Source: DASVFB01 sp963815965
Lineage (GTDB): Bacteria; Actinomycetota; Thermoleophilia; Gaiellales; Gaiellaceae
Reading direction: 5' to 3'
DNA: 64,000 nucleotides
Assembly: GCA_963815965.1 (NCBI GenBank)
Contig: CAWFIT010000006.1
Span: 105,655 to 169,654, forward strand
The notes under the pieces were generated by a model. That model saw only the letters and a program-made list of their open reading frames with translations, did no database searches and was not told the origin of the DNA. The translations under genes and the position numbers were made by a program. Position 1 is the first letter of the stretch. Each line of letters begins with the position of its first letter. Below, one piece after another: positions 18,465 to 27,026 of this stretch.

Positions 18465-19424
18465 CTAGCGCGCGGCCGGCGTCACGTCGACGAGCGCCCG
18501 CTCGAGCTCGAGCTCGCCTGCGAGGCGGCTGCCGCCCTTCAGGGCGAGGTCGAGGTCCGCGAGGCGAGCGACCGCGTGCGCCAGCTCGTCCGCGGTGTAG
18601 TTCCCTGCGTGTCCGAACGCCTTCTCGGCTGCGTAGGGATGGAGCTTCAACTTCGAAGCCGCGTCTCGCGCAACGACTCCTTCCGCCGCGAGCGCCTGAC
18701 ACGCACGCACGCGCGCAACGTGACTCGCAAGCAGCGCAACGAGGCGTGGCAGCTCGCGCGAGCCTGATCGCTCGAGCAGCGCCTCGACGGAAGCGAGCGC
18801 AGCGGCGACGTCTCGCCGGCCCCACGCGTCCGTGAGGACGAAGATTGACGTCTCCGCCGAGAGCGACGCGAGCAAGCGCACGTCCCCCTCGGTCACCGGG
18901 TCGCCGCCGGACCACGTGGCGAGCTTCTCGATCTCGCTCCTGAGCTGCTCGGGGTCCTCGCCGACCATGTCGATCAGCAGCCGGCACGCGTCGCGATCGG
19001 CGCTCGTCCCGTGCTGCGCGAATTGCTTAGCGACCCACGCAGGCAGGTCGCGCTTTCGCGGCGCGTCGTACACGAGAACCTCGCCGCGCTTCGCACACGC
19101 CTTCGCCAGCGCCGAGTCCTTCTTCAGCTCGGACGCGACGAGGGCGAGCACCGTTTCGGGCGCAGGGCTCTTCAGATACTCGGCGATCACCTTCGCATCC
19201 GGCGCCTTCCAGGCGTCGACCTCCTCCATGATCACGAGCCGCCGTTCGCCACCGAAGAGGCCGAGCGCGTTGCACGCGGCAACCGCATCGTCGGCCCCGT
19301 GCTCGCGCGCGTCGAGCACCTCGACGGCGCCCTCTTCGAAGTGGTTGCGGAGGCGCTCGAGCGCGACGCGGATCTTCGGCCGGTCGCTGCCCGAGATCAC
19401 GTAGACAGGTTTGAGCTCTGCCAT
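18465..19424 (-). CDS. holA: DNA polymerase III subunit delta
   Basis: 319 residues. Begins MAELKPVYVISGSDRPKIR, the typical start of actinobacterial HolA proteins, and contains AAA+-like motifs of a clamp-loader subunit without a Walker A motif. LRSEIEKLATWSGG and the helical collar-domain tail fit the family. The delta subunit opens the sliding clamp. ATG 19424 overlaps the comEC 3' end by 28 bases. The comEA-comEC-holA-(rpsT) neighbourhood is conserved in many bacteria. Confidence 0.92.
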   Translation of the reverse strand: MAELKPVYVISGSDRPKIRVALERLRNHFEEGAVEVLDAREHGADDAVAACNALGLFGGERRLVIMEEVDAWKAPDAKVIAEYLKSPAPETVLALVASELKKDSALAKACAKRGEVLVYDAPRKRDLPAWVAKQFAQHGTSADRDACRLLIDMVGEDPEQLRSEIEKLATWSGGDPVTEGDVRLLASLSAETSIFVLTDAWGRRDVAAALASVEALLERSGSRELPRLVALLASHVARVRACQALAAEGVVARDAASKLKLHPYAAEKAFGHAGNYTADELAHAVARLADLDLALKGGSRLAGELELERALVDVTPAAR

Positions 19425-20845
19425 CGCCGCCAAGCATAGGCAGCTGCGAGGAGGGCGAACCCGGCGAGCGTCAGGCCGCCGAGCGAGGAACTGACCTGCG
19501 CGAAAGGCAGCCCGCCGACGAGACGCGCGCACAACGCGAGCCACGCGGCGCACCAGCCGGCGAGGCCCGCAAGCAGCGCCGCGGCACCGGGCGCGACCGG
19601 GTCGAGCAGCGCCGCGAGCAGCGCGAGGGCCAGCAGCGGCGGCATCGCAGGCGCCGCGAGCGCGTTCGCCGGCACCGCGAGCAGCGGCACCGCGTGGAAC
19701 TGCAGCCATAGCACGGGCGCCGTCGCCGCACCGCACACGGTCGATACGGCGATCGCCTCGGCCAACCAGCGAGGCAGTGGATAGCCCTCGAGCACCCGCA
19801 GGAGCGGCCGCACGAACACGAAGATCGACGCGACGGCGACGAACGAGAGTTGAAAGCCGGCGTCGAGCAGGGTGTAGGGGTTCCACGCGAGAAGCACGAA
19901 GGCAGCGAGGAGCAGGAAGTGCCAGCGATCGCGCTGCCGTGCCGCGATCCACGCCAGCGAGCCGAGAGCGCCAACGACTCCGGCGCGAATCACCGAGGGC
20001 TGCGCGCCGACGGCGAGCACATAGGAGGCGATCCCGGCAAGCGCCCCAATCTCGCCGAACAACCTGGGCAGGCCAAGCGCACCTGCGAGAAGCAGCGCTC
20101 CGCCGGCCACCAGCGCGACGTTCTGGCCCGAGACCGCAAGCAGGTGATAGAGCCCCGAAGCTCGGAAGCGGTCCCGCAGGCCCTGTGACACGGCCTGGTC
20201 ATCGCCGAGGACGACCCCGGCCAGCACAGCACCACGCTCTCCCGACGCGCCGCGCGCCAATGCCTTCTCGACCCGTTCGCGCAGGCGGTCCGCCACGGCG
20301 CCGAGACCGCGGCGCGTTCCGACCGCGCGCCACCGATCGGCCCGAAGGACGACATGGATGCCCTTGCGACGCAGCCACGTTCGCTCGTCGAAGCCGTGGT
20401 CCGGGCCGCGCGGCTGCTGCACGGTCACGACTGCCGATACAAGCGTGCCCTGCGGCGGCGCACGGCCGGACGGCAGCTCGAGCAGCGCGGCCTCGTGGAC
20501 GACACGAGAGCCGAACCGGCGCACGACGACGCTCACGCGCACGCGGTAGCGACTCCGCCGTGCGGGTGCGGTGACCTCGAGCACCGCGCGTTCCGCGGTA
20601 CCGATCGACGGAGCGAGGACGCTGCGGTCGAGCGCGGTGAGCCGGGCGCTTCCCCACCACCATCCTGCACACGCGAGCGCAGCCGCGAGCAGCGCGACTC
20701 TGCGCTGTCCGTCCGCGGCCACTGCAAGAGCGACGAGCGCGCAGGCGCCTACCGCGAGAAGCGGCGACGTGACGCGCGCGGCGTTCGCGGACGCGACGCC
20801 GAGGCAGAGCGCCGCGACAAGCGCGTGCGGCGCACGAACGGTCAG
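19397..20845 (-). CDS. comEC: ComEC/Rec2-type DNA uptake channel without the beta-lactamase domain, apparent CTG start
   Basis: About 482 residues with many membrane helices. The competence domain is clear: LLAVSGQNVALVAGGALLLAG, LDAGFQLSFVAVASIFV and an N-terminal OB-like region. The metallo-beta-lactamase-like C-terminal domain of longer ComEC proteins is missing, and the protein ends after the last helix. GTG 20722 would remove two membrane helices seen in the frame, whereas CTG 20845 overlaps the comEA stop (CTGA) and gives MTVRAPHALVAALCLG. I prefer the CTG. It moves single-stranded DNA into the cytoplasm in competent cells. Confidence 0.85.
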   Translation of the reverse strand: MTVRAPHALVAALCLGVASANAARVTSPLLAVGACALVALAVAADGQRRVALLAAALACAGWWWGSARLTALDRSVLAPSIGTAERAVLEVTAPARRSRYRVRVSVVVRRFGSRVVHEAALLELPSGRAPPQGTLVSAVVTVQQPRGPDHGFDERTWLRRKGIHVVLRADRWRAVGTRRGLGAVADRLRERVEKALARGASGERGAVLAGVVLGDDQAVSQGLRDRFRASGLYHLLAVSGQNVALVAGGALLLAGALGLPRLFGEIGALAGIASYVLAVGAQPSVIRAGVVGALGSLAWIAARQRDRWHFLLLAAFVLLAWNPYTLLDAGFQLSFVAVASIFVFVRPLLRVLEGYPLPRWLAEAIAVSTVCGAATAPVLWLQFHAVPLLAVPANALAAPAMPPLLALALLAALLDPVAPGAAALLAGLAGWCAAWLALCARLVGGLPFAQVSSSLGGLTLAGFALLAAAYAWRRWQSSNLST

Positions 20846-21411
20846 GGCGCGACCAGATCGCGCAACTGGTCGAGCCGCGCAGGCCCGATGCCGGGGATGG
20901 CGTCCAGCTCGTCCACGTTCGCGAACGCGCCGTGCTGTTGCCGGTAGTCGAGGATCTTCTGTGCGGTCACCGGGCCGACGCCCGGGAGCGCGTCCAGGTC
21001 TTCGAGCGTCGCCGTGTTGAGGTGCACCGGGCCTGCGGGAGTGGTTGGTGAGGTGCCTGCAGCTCCCGATGCCGAGACGTGCGCCGGCACGACGATCTGC
21101 GTCCCGTCCGCCACCGGCGCGGCAAGGTTCACGAGCGCGAGATCGGCCTTCTTCGTGGCACCGCCGGCGCGTGCAACCGCGTCGGCGATCCTCGAGCCCT
21201 GCGGCAGCCGGTACAGACCCGCGCGGCGCACCGCGCCGACGACATCCACGACGACCAGCGCAGGCGCCGCACGCGTCGTCGCCGTCGCGGGCGCCGGCGC
21301 TTCGTACGCCGTCCCGGCGTCGCGCAACAGGCGGCTCGCGAGCGTCAGCGCGAGCGCCAGAGCAAGCGCGCCGAGCACCAGCGCGCGCCGCGAGAACTGG
21401 ACGTCGGGCAC
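20842..21411 (-). CDS. comEA: ComEA-type DNA receptor with SLBB and helix-hairpin-helix domains
   Basis: 189 residues. One N-terminal membrane anchor (residues ~10-28), an SLBB domain (VVVDVVGAVRRAGLYRLP), then two helix-hairpin-helix motifs: LDALPGVGPVTAQKILDYR and LDAIPGIGPARLDQLRDL. ComEA binds incoming double-stranded DNA and hands it to ComEC. The GTG start at 21411 is followed by PDVQFSRRALVLG. It forms a coupled pair with comEC. Confidence 0.9.
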   Translation of the reverse strand: MPDVQFSRRALVLGALALALALTLASRLLRDAGTAYEAPAPATATTRAAPALVVVDVVGAVRRAGLYRLPQGSRIADAVARAGGATKKADLALVNLAAPVADGTQIVVPAHVSASGAAGTSPTTPAGPVHLNTATLEDLDALPGVGPVTAQKILDYRQQHGAFANVDELDAIPGIGPARLDQLRDLVAP

Positions 21412-21456
21412 GCCGAAACCCTTACGCGAAGCACATCACGCATCTGTCACGATTTC

Positions 21457-21789
21457 GTGAAAGTGGTCGCCGTCGTCTCCGCCCTGTCGCTCCTGCTCGG
21501 CACCGTGCACGGGCACGTCATGAGGGGGCCGATCGCGCCAGTGTGCCGCGTCGGAGTGCCGTGCGAGGCACCGGCCGCGCACACGACGCTTTACTTCACG
21601 CGCTTCGGGCGAACCGTCAGCGCCGTCACCGACGCGCACGGGTACTACCGGATCCGGCTGAAGGGCGGCGTCTACGCCGTGAGGCCGAAGCGCGCGTCGC
21701 TGGGACGAGGCTTCGCGCCACGCTCTGTGCGCGTCGTCGCCGGCATCGACAAACGCGCCGACTTCCACATCGACACGGGAATCCGCTAG
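21457..21789 (+). CDS. Small secreted protein with a carboxypeptidase-regulatory-like fold
   Basis: 110 residues. A signal peptide (VKVVAVVSALSLLLGTVHG) is followed by PVCRVGVPCEAPA with two cysteines and a beta-rich region ending YRIRLKGGVYAVRPKR. The pattern of a short beta-sandwich with 'GxYxIxLxxGxYxV' resembles carboxypeptidase-regulatory-like repeats, common in secreted proteins of Gaiellales (recalled, not searched). Function unknown. It converges with leuS, overlapping it by four bases. Confidence 0.6.
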   Translation: MKVVAVVSALSLLLGTVHGHVMRGPIAPVCRVGVPCEAPAAHTTLYFTRFGRTVSAVTDAHGYYRIRLKGGVYAVRPKRASLGRGFAPRSVRVVAGIDKRADFHIDTGIR

Positions 21790-24164
21790 CCGACGACGAG
21801 ATTCACGAGCCGGCCCGGGACGACGATCGTCTTCTGGACTTGCTTGCCGTCGAGGTGCGCGCGTACCTTCTCCGACTGCAGCGCGAGCTCGACGAGCTCC
21901 GGCTCGGGCAACGTCGCGTCGACCTCGAGCCTGTCGCGCACCTTCCCGTTGACCTGCACGACCAGCTCGAACGTGTCGCGCTTCAGATACGCGGGATCTG
22001 CCTCGGGCCACGGATGCTCCCACAGCCGTTCGTGACCCAGCTGCTGCCACAGTTCCTCGGCGATGTGCGGTGCGTAGGGCTGAATCAGGCTGACCGCCGT
22101 CTCGGCGGCAAAGCGCGCGTCCGGCGCGGTCGGGTCGTCCGACAGCTCGTTCACCAGCACCATCACGGCGGAGATCGGCGTGTGAAACTGGATGCGTCGC
22201 TCGATGTCGTCGGTCACCTTGGCGATCGTCTCGTGCGCGCGCTGCGTCAGCGCGCCTTCGCCTCCGTCGGACGGCGCGGCATCGGCAACCTCGTGCACGA
22301 TGCGCCACAGCCGGCGCAGGAAGCGGACGACGCCCTCGACGCCTTCCTCGGACCACTCCTTGTCCTGGTCGGCGGGCCCCATGAAGAGGATGGTCAGGCG
22401 CACGGCATCGGCGCCGTACTCGTCCACCAGTGCGGCGGGTCCGGTCACGTTGCCCTTCGTTTTCGACATCTTCGTGCCGCCCATCTGCACCCAGCCCTGG
22501 TGGTACAGCCGGGCGAAAGGCTCGCGGAAGCCGAGCATCCCCATGTCGTTCATCGCCTTGACGAAGAAGCGCGAGTAGAGCAGGTGGCCGGTCAGGTGGT
22601 CGATCCCGCCGATGTACAGCGACACTGGCAGCCAGTAGTCGACGTCGGCGCGCTCGAACGGCGCCTGGTCGTTGTGCGGGTCGACGTAGCGCAGGAAGTA
22701 CCACGCCGAGTCGACGAAGGTGTCCATCGTGTCGGCCTCGCGCCGGCCCTCCTTGCCGCACTTCGGGCACGGGACGCGCATCCATTCCTCATTGGACGCT
22801 AGCGGCGCCTTCCCCTTCGGTAGGTAGTCGTCGATGTCGGGCAGCAGCACCGGCAGGTCCTCGTCGGGCACCGGGACGATGCCGCAGTCGTCGCAGTAGA
22901 TGATCGGGATCGGGCAGCCCCAGTAGCGCTGGCGCGACATGCTCCAGTCGCGCAGGCGATACGAAACCGCCGGCGCGCCGCGGCCCTGCTCGCGCAACGA
23001 CTCGACGATCGCGCGCTTGGCCTCGTCGACGCCCAGCCCGTCGAACCCGTCGGAGTTGACCAGCACGCCGTCCTCGTCGATCACCTCGACGATCGGCAGG
23101 CCGAAAGCATCCGCGAACTCGTGATCGCGTTCGTCGTGCGCGGGGACGGCCATGATCGCGCCCGTGCCGTAGTCCATCAGCACGTAGTCGGCGACATACA
23201 CGGGCAGCTGTTCGCCGTTGACCGGGTTGACCACGTGGTGCCCGGTGAAGACGCCTGTCTTGGCCTCTGAGGCGGCACGGTCTTCGGCGCGCCGCGCGCC
23301 GGCGTGCTTCGCGTACTCGCGAACTTCCTCGTTGCCGTGCTGCTCTACGAATGGATGCTCGGGCGCGACGACGAAGAACGTCGCGCCGAACAGCGTGTCC
23401 GGCCGCGTCGTGAAGACGGGGATGTCGATGTCGAGCTCATCGACGCGGAACAGCAACTCGGCGCCTTCCGAGCGGCCGATCCAGTTGCGCTGGATCGTCT
23501 TGCTGCGCTCGGGCCACCAGCCGCCCTCGGGCAAGTCGTACTCGCGCAGTTCGTCGGCGTACGCGGTTATCTTCATGAACCACTGCGTCATGTTCCGCAG
23601 CTCGACCTCCGCGCCACACCGTTCGCAGCGCCCGTCGACGACGTACTCGTTCGCGATGACCGTCTGGTCGTTCGGGCACCAGTTCACGGGCGCTTCCTTG
23701 CGGTACGCCAGCCCTCGCTCGAAGAACTTCAGGAACAGCCACTGCGTCCAGCGGTAGTACGTCGGCTGGTTCACGGAGACCTCGCGCTCCCAGTCGATTA
23801 CCCAGCCGAGGCGCTTCATCTGCGCGCGGATCGCGGCGATGTTGCGCTCGACGATGTCGCGAGGGTGGCCGCCCTCGCGGATCGCGGCGTTCTCGGCCGG
23901 CAGCCCGAACGCGTCCCAGCCCATCGGCCTCAAGACCCGCCAGCCGCTCCGGCGGCGGAAGTGCGTCAGGACGTCGCCCATCGTGTAGTTCAGGACGTGA
24001 CCCATGTGCATCGAGTCCCCGGACGGGTACGGCAGCATCTCGAGCTGGTACCAGTGGGTGTCGTCGGTGGTGCCGGGCGGCGGATTCGGCGTATGGAACG
24101 TCCGCTCGTCCTCCCAGACGCGCTGCCACTTCTCTTCTATTTGCTCTGGCTCGTATCTGTTCAT
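21786..24164 (-). CDS. leuS: Leucyl-tRNA synthetase
   Basis: 792 residues. The HIGH motif appears as MHMGH in PYPSGDSMHMGHVLNY, and the KMSKS loop as GGTKMSKTKGN. The CP1 editing domain with TTRPDTLFGATF and DYGTGAIMAVPAHDERD is complete, so mischarged tRNA-Leu should be edited. Start ATG 24164 (MNRYEPEQIEEKW); an alternative ATG at 24185 lies inside the leader terminator stem. Expression is probably controlled by the leader peptide and terminator just upstream. Confidence 0.96.
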   Translation of the reverse strand: MNRYEPEQIEEKWQRVWEDERTFHTPNPPPGTTDDTHWYQLEMLPYPSGDSMHMGHVLNYTMGDVLTHFRRRSGWRVLRPMGWDAFGLPAENAAIREGGHPRDIVERNIAAIRAQMKRLGWVIDWEREVSVNQPTYYRWTQWLFLKFFERGLAYRKEAPVNWCPNDQTVIANEYVVDGRCERCGAEVELRNMTQWFMKITAYADELREYDLPEGGWWPERSKTIQRNWIGRSEGAELLFRVDELDIDIPVFTTRPDTLFGATFFVVAPEHPFVEQHGNEEVREYAKHAGARRAEDRAASEAKTGVFTGHHVVNPVNGEQLPVYVADYVLMDYGTGAIMAVPAHDERDHEFADAFGLPIVEVIDEDGVLVNSDGFDGLGVDEAKRAIVESLREQGRGAPAVSYRLRDWSMSRQRYWGCPIPIIYCDDCGIVPVPDEDLPVLLPDIDDYLPKGKAPLASNEEWMRVPCPKCGKEGRREADTMDTFVDSAWYFLRYVDPHNDQAPFERADVDYWLPVSLYIGGIDHLTGHLLYSRFFVKAMNDMGMLGFREPFARLYHQGWVQMGGTKMSKTKGNVTGPAALVDEYGADAVRLTILFMGPADQDKEWSEEGVEGVVRFLRRLWRIVHEVADAAPSDGGEGALTQRAHETIAKVTDDIERRIQFHTPISAVMVLVNELSDDPTAPDARFAAETAVSLIQPYAPHIAEELWQQLGHERLWEHPWPEADPAYLKRDTFELVVQVNGKVRDRLEVDATLPEPELVELALQSEKVRAHLDGKQVQKTIVVPGRLVNLVVG

Positions 24165-24170
24165 GGGTAC

Positions 24171-24195
24171 AAAAAAGCCTCTCATTTCGAGAGGC
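24171..24195 (-). terminator. Leader terminator (attenuator) of leuS
   Basis: On the minus strand GCCTCTC (24195-24189), a 5-base loop, GAGAGGC (24183-24177) and six T residues (24176-24171) form a textbook intrinsic terminator, located 7 bases upstream of the leuS start and 43 bases downstream of a short leader ORF. As it precedes leuS rather than following a gene, it should act as an attenuator. Confidence 0.75.
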
Positions 24196-24237
24196 CGTGG
24201 GAAGCTCAGCGCGGCGACGCCGCGTCGGCTTCCTGCG

Positions 24238-24264
24238 CTAGTGAAGGAGCTCCTGCCGGTTCAT
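24238..24264 (-). CDS. leuS leader peptide with tandem leucine codons
   Basis: The nine-codon reading frame ATG to TAG encodes MNRQELLH, with adjacent CTC and CTT leucine codons just before the stop. Between it and the terminator, GGAAGC and GCTTCC can pair around a GC-rich inner stem. This is the layout of ribosome-mediated attenuation, in which stalling at leucine codons when Leu-tRNA is scarce prevents the downstream terminator from forming. The Shine-Dalgarno sequence is weak. No T-box consensus is present. Confidence 0.6.
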   Translation of the reverse strand: MNRQELLH

Positions 24265-24325
24265 GCTGTTTAGGACTTTAGCAACTCGTCAACGTCGAAT
24301 CCATAAGCGACGGCAGGAGGTTCCG

Positions 24326-24721
24326 ATGGCGGATTACACCAAGCTCAACCTGAAAGGAGAGGTCGAGGACCAGGCACCGAAGTTCGAATTGTCGCCGGAA
24401 ATGGAGTACCGCCCAGGCCGGGCTTCCCTCGACTTGCAGAACTCCGGGATCAGCTTCTTCGGCCTCGCACCGAACTTCCGCGTTCCGTTCGGGCACACGC
24501 ACAACGAGCAGGAAGAGGTGTACATAGTGGTCGAGGGGACTGCACGGTTGAAGCTCGACGATGAGATCCTCGAGCTGAAGCCGTGGGACGCCGTCCGGAT
24601 CTCAAAGGAGACGATGCGCAACCTCGAGGGCGGGCCCGAGGGCGCCAAGATCATCCTGTTCGGCGCGCCGAACGCAGGGTCGGGCGACGCGCAGATGCAG
24701 CCGGGTTGGTGGGCTGACTGA
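24326..24721 (+). CDS. Small cupin domain protein
   Basis: 131 residues, one cupin barrel. Motif 1 is GHTHNEQEEVYIVVEGTARL with the two histidines and Glu of a metal site, and motif 2 is LKPWDAVRISKETMRNLEGG. The ligand and reaction are not predictable. ATG 24326 follows a good GGAGG site. It is a paralogue of the cupin at 25389-25787 and is divergent from leuS. Confidence 0.75.
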   Translation: MADYTKLNLKGEVEDQAPKFELSPEMEYRPGRASLDLQNSGISFFGLAPNFRVPFGHTHNEQEEVYIVVEGTARLKLDDEILELKPWDAVRISKETMRNLEGGPEGAKIILFGAPNAGSGDAQMQPGWWAD

Positions 24722-25349
24722 GCCTCGGCTTGTCTCGTGTGGCGCCGGCAGCCGCCGCACGATCGCGCTGACGTTCGACGACGGACCGTCGCGGACAACG
24801 CCGGCGGTGCTGGACCTTCTCGACACGCACGGCGCGGTGGCGACATTCTTCGTCATCGGCTCGTGGGTCGAGCGGCTGCCGGAGATCGTGAGCGATGCGG
24901 CCGCGCGCGGGCACGAGATAGCGAACCACACGTGGACGCATGTCGACGCGGACCGCACGCGCGAGCTGGAGACGCTGCGCGACGAGGTCGCGCGGACGAG
25001 CGACGTCATCGAGCAGGTCGCGGGCCGGCGGCCACGACTGTTGCGTCCGCCCTACGGCTCCGACCCTGGGCGCTTCGCGCGCGTCGCCGCCGAGTGCGGG
25101 CTCGAGGCGACTGTGCTTTGGTCGGTGCAGTCGTTCGACTGGATGGATCCCGACGACCCAGGGGAGATCGTCGCGCAGGTGCTTGCCGAAGTCGAGCCGG
25201 GCGCGATCGTGCTCCTCCACGACGGGGAGCGCGAAACGAACAACGCGAGGCCCCGCGCGAGCACGCTGGCGGCGCTGCCGGCCGTGCTGCAGCAGCTCCG
25301 TGCCGACGGCTACGCCTTCACGACGGTGTCGCAACTCCTCTCGGCGTAG
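24714..25349 (+). CDS. Polysaccharide deacetylase (NodB domain), apparent CTG start
   Basis: About 211 residues. The NodB motifs are TFDDGPS (catalytic Asp pair), HTWTH (metal-binding histidines), RPPYG, and LLHDG near the end. It removes acetyl groups from a polysaccharide such as peptidoglycan or chitin-like polymers; no signal peptide is seen, so the enzyme may be cytoplasmic or its start is wrong. The family N-terminus begins before any ATG or GTG. CTG 24714 (MTEPRLVSCGAG) overlaps the cupin stop by 8 bases and is the best candidate. Confidence 0.8.
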   Translation: MTEPRLVSCGAGSRRTIALTFDDGPSRTTPAVLDLLDTHGAVATFFVIGSWVERLPEIVSDAAARGHEIANHTWTHVDADRTRELETLRDEVARTSDVIEQVAGRRPRLLRPPYGSDPGRFARVAAECGLEATVLWSVQSFDWMDPDDPGEIVAQVLAEVEPGAIVLLHDGERETNNARPRASTLAALPAVLQQLRADGYAFTTVSQLLSA

Positions 25350-25388
25350 TACCGTCGCGTCCGCAACCGAACGAGAGGAGGATCCGCA

Positions 25389-25787
25389 GTGGCCGAGTAC
25401 TCGCACGTCAACCTGTCGGAGCTCGAGGACCAGGCGCCCAACCTCGGCGCCGATCCGGAGGACTTCAACATCTTCTTCGGACGGGTGCCGCTCGGCTGCG
25501 AGCACTGCGGCGTCAGCCTTGTCCGCTACGCGCCCGGAGTGAAGGCGCACGGCCACCGACACAAGCGGCAGGAGGAGATCTACGTGCTGGTCACCGGCTC
25601 CGCGGAGATGAAGGTCGGTGACGACGTGATCGAGCTGAAACCGTGGCACGCGGTGCGCGTCCCGGCGCACGTGATGCGCGGGATCAAAGGCGGCCCGGAA
25701 GGCTGCGAGGTGATCGCCGTCGGCGCGCCGAACACGGGGCCGGGCGACGGCGACGAACCTGATCCGAACTGGAGCTGGGAGGACTGA
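25389..25787 (+). CDS. Small cupin domain protein, paralogue of 24326-24721
   Basis: 132 residues with GTG start after a GAGAGGAGG ribosome site. The metal motif is GHRHKRQEEIYVLVTGSAEM, followed by ELKPWHAVRVPAHVMRGIKGG. The C-terminal GGPEGCEVIAVGAPNTG matches the first cupin closely, so the two probably arose by duplication around the deacetylase gene. The N-terminal VNLSELEDQAP also matches. Substrate unknown. Confidence 0.75.
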   Translation: MAEYSHVNLSELEDQAPNLGADPEDFNIFFGRVPLGCEHCGVSLVRYAPGVKAHGHRHKRQEEIYVLVTGSAEMKVGDDVIELKPWHAVRVPAHVMRGIKGGPEGCEVIAVGAPNTGPGDGDEPDPNWSWED

Positions 25788-25800
25788 CGCGGCCCTCGAG

Positions 25801-26994
25801 CTGTTTCCCGACTCGGCGGAGGTCGACGGCGGCGAGCTGACGATCGGCGGTGCCGCCGCGGCTGCGCTTGCGGACGAATTCGGCACGCCGCTCGTCGTCT
25901 ATTGCGAGGAGACGATCCGGAGCCGCGCCCGCGCTTACCGCGCGGCGGCGCCCGATGCGCTCGTCGTCTACGGGACGAAGGCGTTTCCGAACGTCGCGCT
26001 GCTGCGCCTGCTCGCGGAGGAGGGCCTCGGCGCCGACGTGTCGACGCTCGGCGAGCTCCGCTTCGCTCAGCGCGCGGGCGTGCCGGGCGAGCGCCTCGTC
26101 GTGCACGGCAACAACAAGTCGGACGCGGAGCTCGCGGCCGCGGTCGACGCCCGCGCGGCCTACGTCGTCCTCGACTCGGTGGAGGAGTTGGAGCGCGCGC
26201 GCGCGGCCGGGGTCGAGCGGATGCTGATCCGCATCACGCCCGGGATCGAGGCCAACACGCACGAGTCGATCCGCACCGGGCACGTCGGCTCGAAGTTCGG
26301 TGTCTCACCCGACGAGGCGGCGAGGCTCGCGCCCGATGTCGACGGGCTGCACGTCCACGTCGGCTCGCAGCTGCTCGCGCTCGATGCCGCGCGCGAGACC
26401 GTCGCGTGGCTGAACCGCTTCCTCGACGAGAGTGGCTGGACGCCGCAGGTCGTCGACCTCGGCGGCGGGCTGGGCGTGCCGACCGTGGCGGGCGAGCACG
26501 CGCCGTCGATCGAGGAGTTCGTGGACGTGCTCGTCGGCGGGCTGGCTGCGCCGGCGCAGGTCATCCTCGAGCCCGGGCGCTCGCTCGTCGGCCAGGCCGG
26601 GGTGACGCTGTACCGCGTCGGAAGCGTCAAGCGCTCCGGCGACCGAACGTGGGTCGCCGTCGACGGGGGCATCTCCGACAACGCGCGGCCGCAGTTCTAC
26701 GACGCGCACTACACGGCGGCCATCGCGACGCGGATGGGAGCGGCGACGACCGGAGCGTACGGCGTCGCCGGAAAGCATTGCGAGTCGGGCGACGTACTCA
26801 TCGAGTCGGTTGAGCTGGCCGACCCGCGGCGAGGCGACCTGCTCGCGGTTCCTGCGACCGGCGCGTACACGCTCGCGATGGCGTCGAACTACAACGCCGT
26901 ACCGCGCCCTGCGGCCGTTCTCGTCGCGAACGGAGATGCACGCGTGATCCGGCGCCGAGAGTCGGTGGACGACGTGCTTGCGCTCGAGTCGTAG
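25801..26994 (+). CDS. lysA: Diaminopimelate decarboxylase, start uncertain
   Basis: Converts meso-diaminopimelate to lysine. The PLP lysine lies in YGTKAFPNVALL, with HVHVGSQ, GGGLGVPT, EPGRSLVGQAG and CESGDVLI (substrate-binding Cys region) in the expected order. The full length is about 400 residues. No ATG or GTG precedes the conserved LFPDSAEVDGGELTIGG; CTG 25801 is the first in-frame start candidate. CTG 25784, overlapping the cupin stop (CTGA), would give MTRPLELFPDS if one C were missing at 25792-25794, a more natural start. PLP-dependent, cytoplasmic. Confidence 0.88.
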   Translation: MFPDSAEVDGGELTIGGAAAAALADEFGTPLVVYCEETIRSRARAYRAAAPDALVVYGTKAFPNVALLRLLAEEGLGADVSTLGELRFAQRAGVPGERLVVHGNNKSDAELAAAVDARAAYVVLDSVEELERARAAGVERMLIRITPGIEANTHESIRTGHVGSKFGVSPDEAARLAPDVDGLHVHVGSQLLALDAARETVAWLNRFLDESGWTPQVVDLGGGLGVPTVAGEHAPSIEEFVDVLVGGLAAPAQVILEPGRSLVGQAGVTLYRVGSVKRSGDRTWVAVDGGISDNARPQFYDAHYTAAIATRMGAATTGAYGVAGKHCESGDVLIESVELADPRRGDLLAVPATGAYTLAMASNYNAVPRPAAVLVANGDARVIRRRESVDDVLALES

Positions 26995-27026
26995 GTGCGA
27001 ACCAACGCAAAGGTAGGCTCGTCAAG

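Noticed and set aside
24171..24300. T-box riboswitch upstream of leuS
   Set aside because: No GGGTGGNACCGCG-type T-box segment; a Leu-Leu leader peptide and terminator explain the region better.
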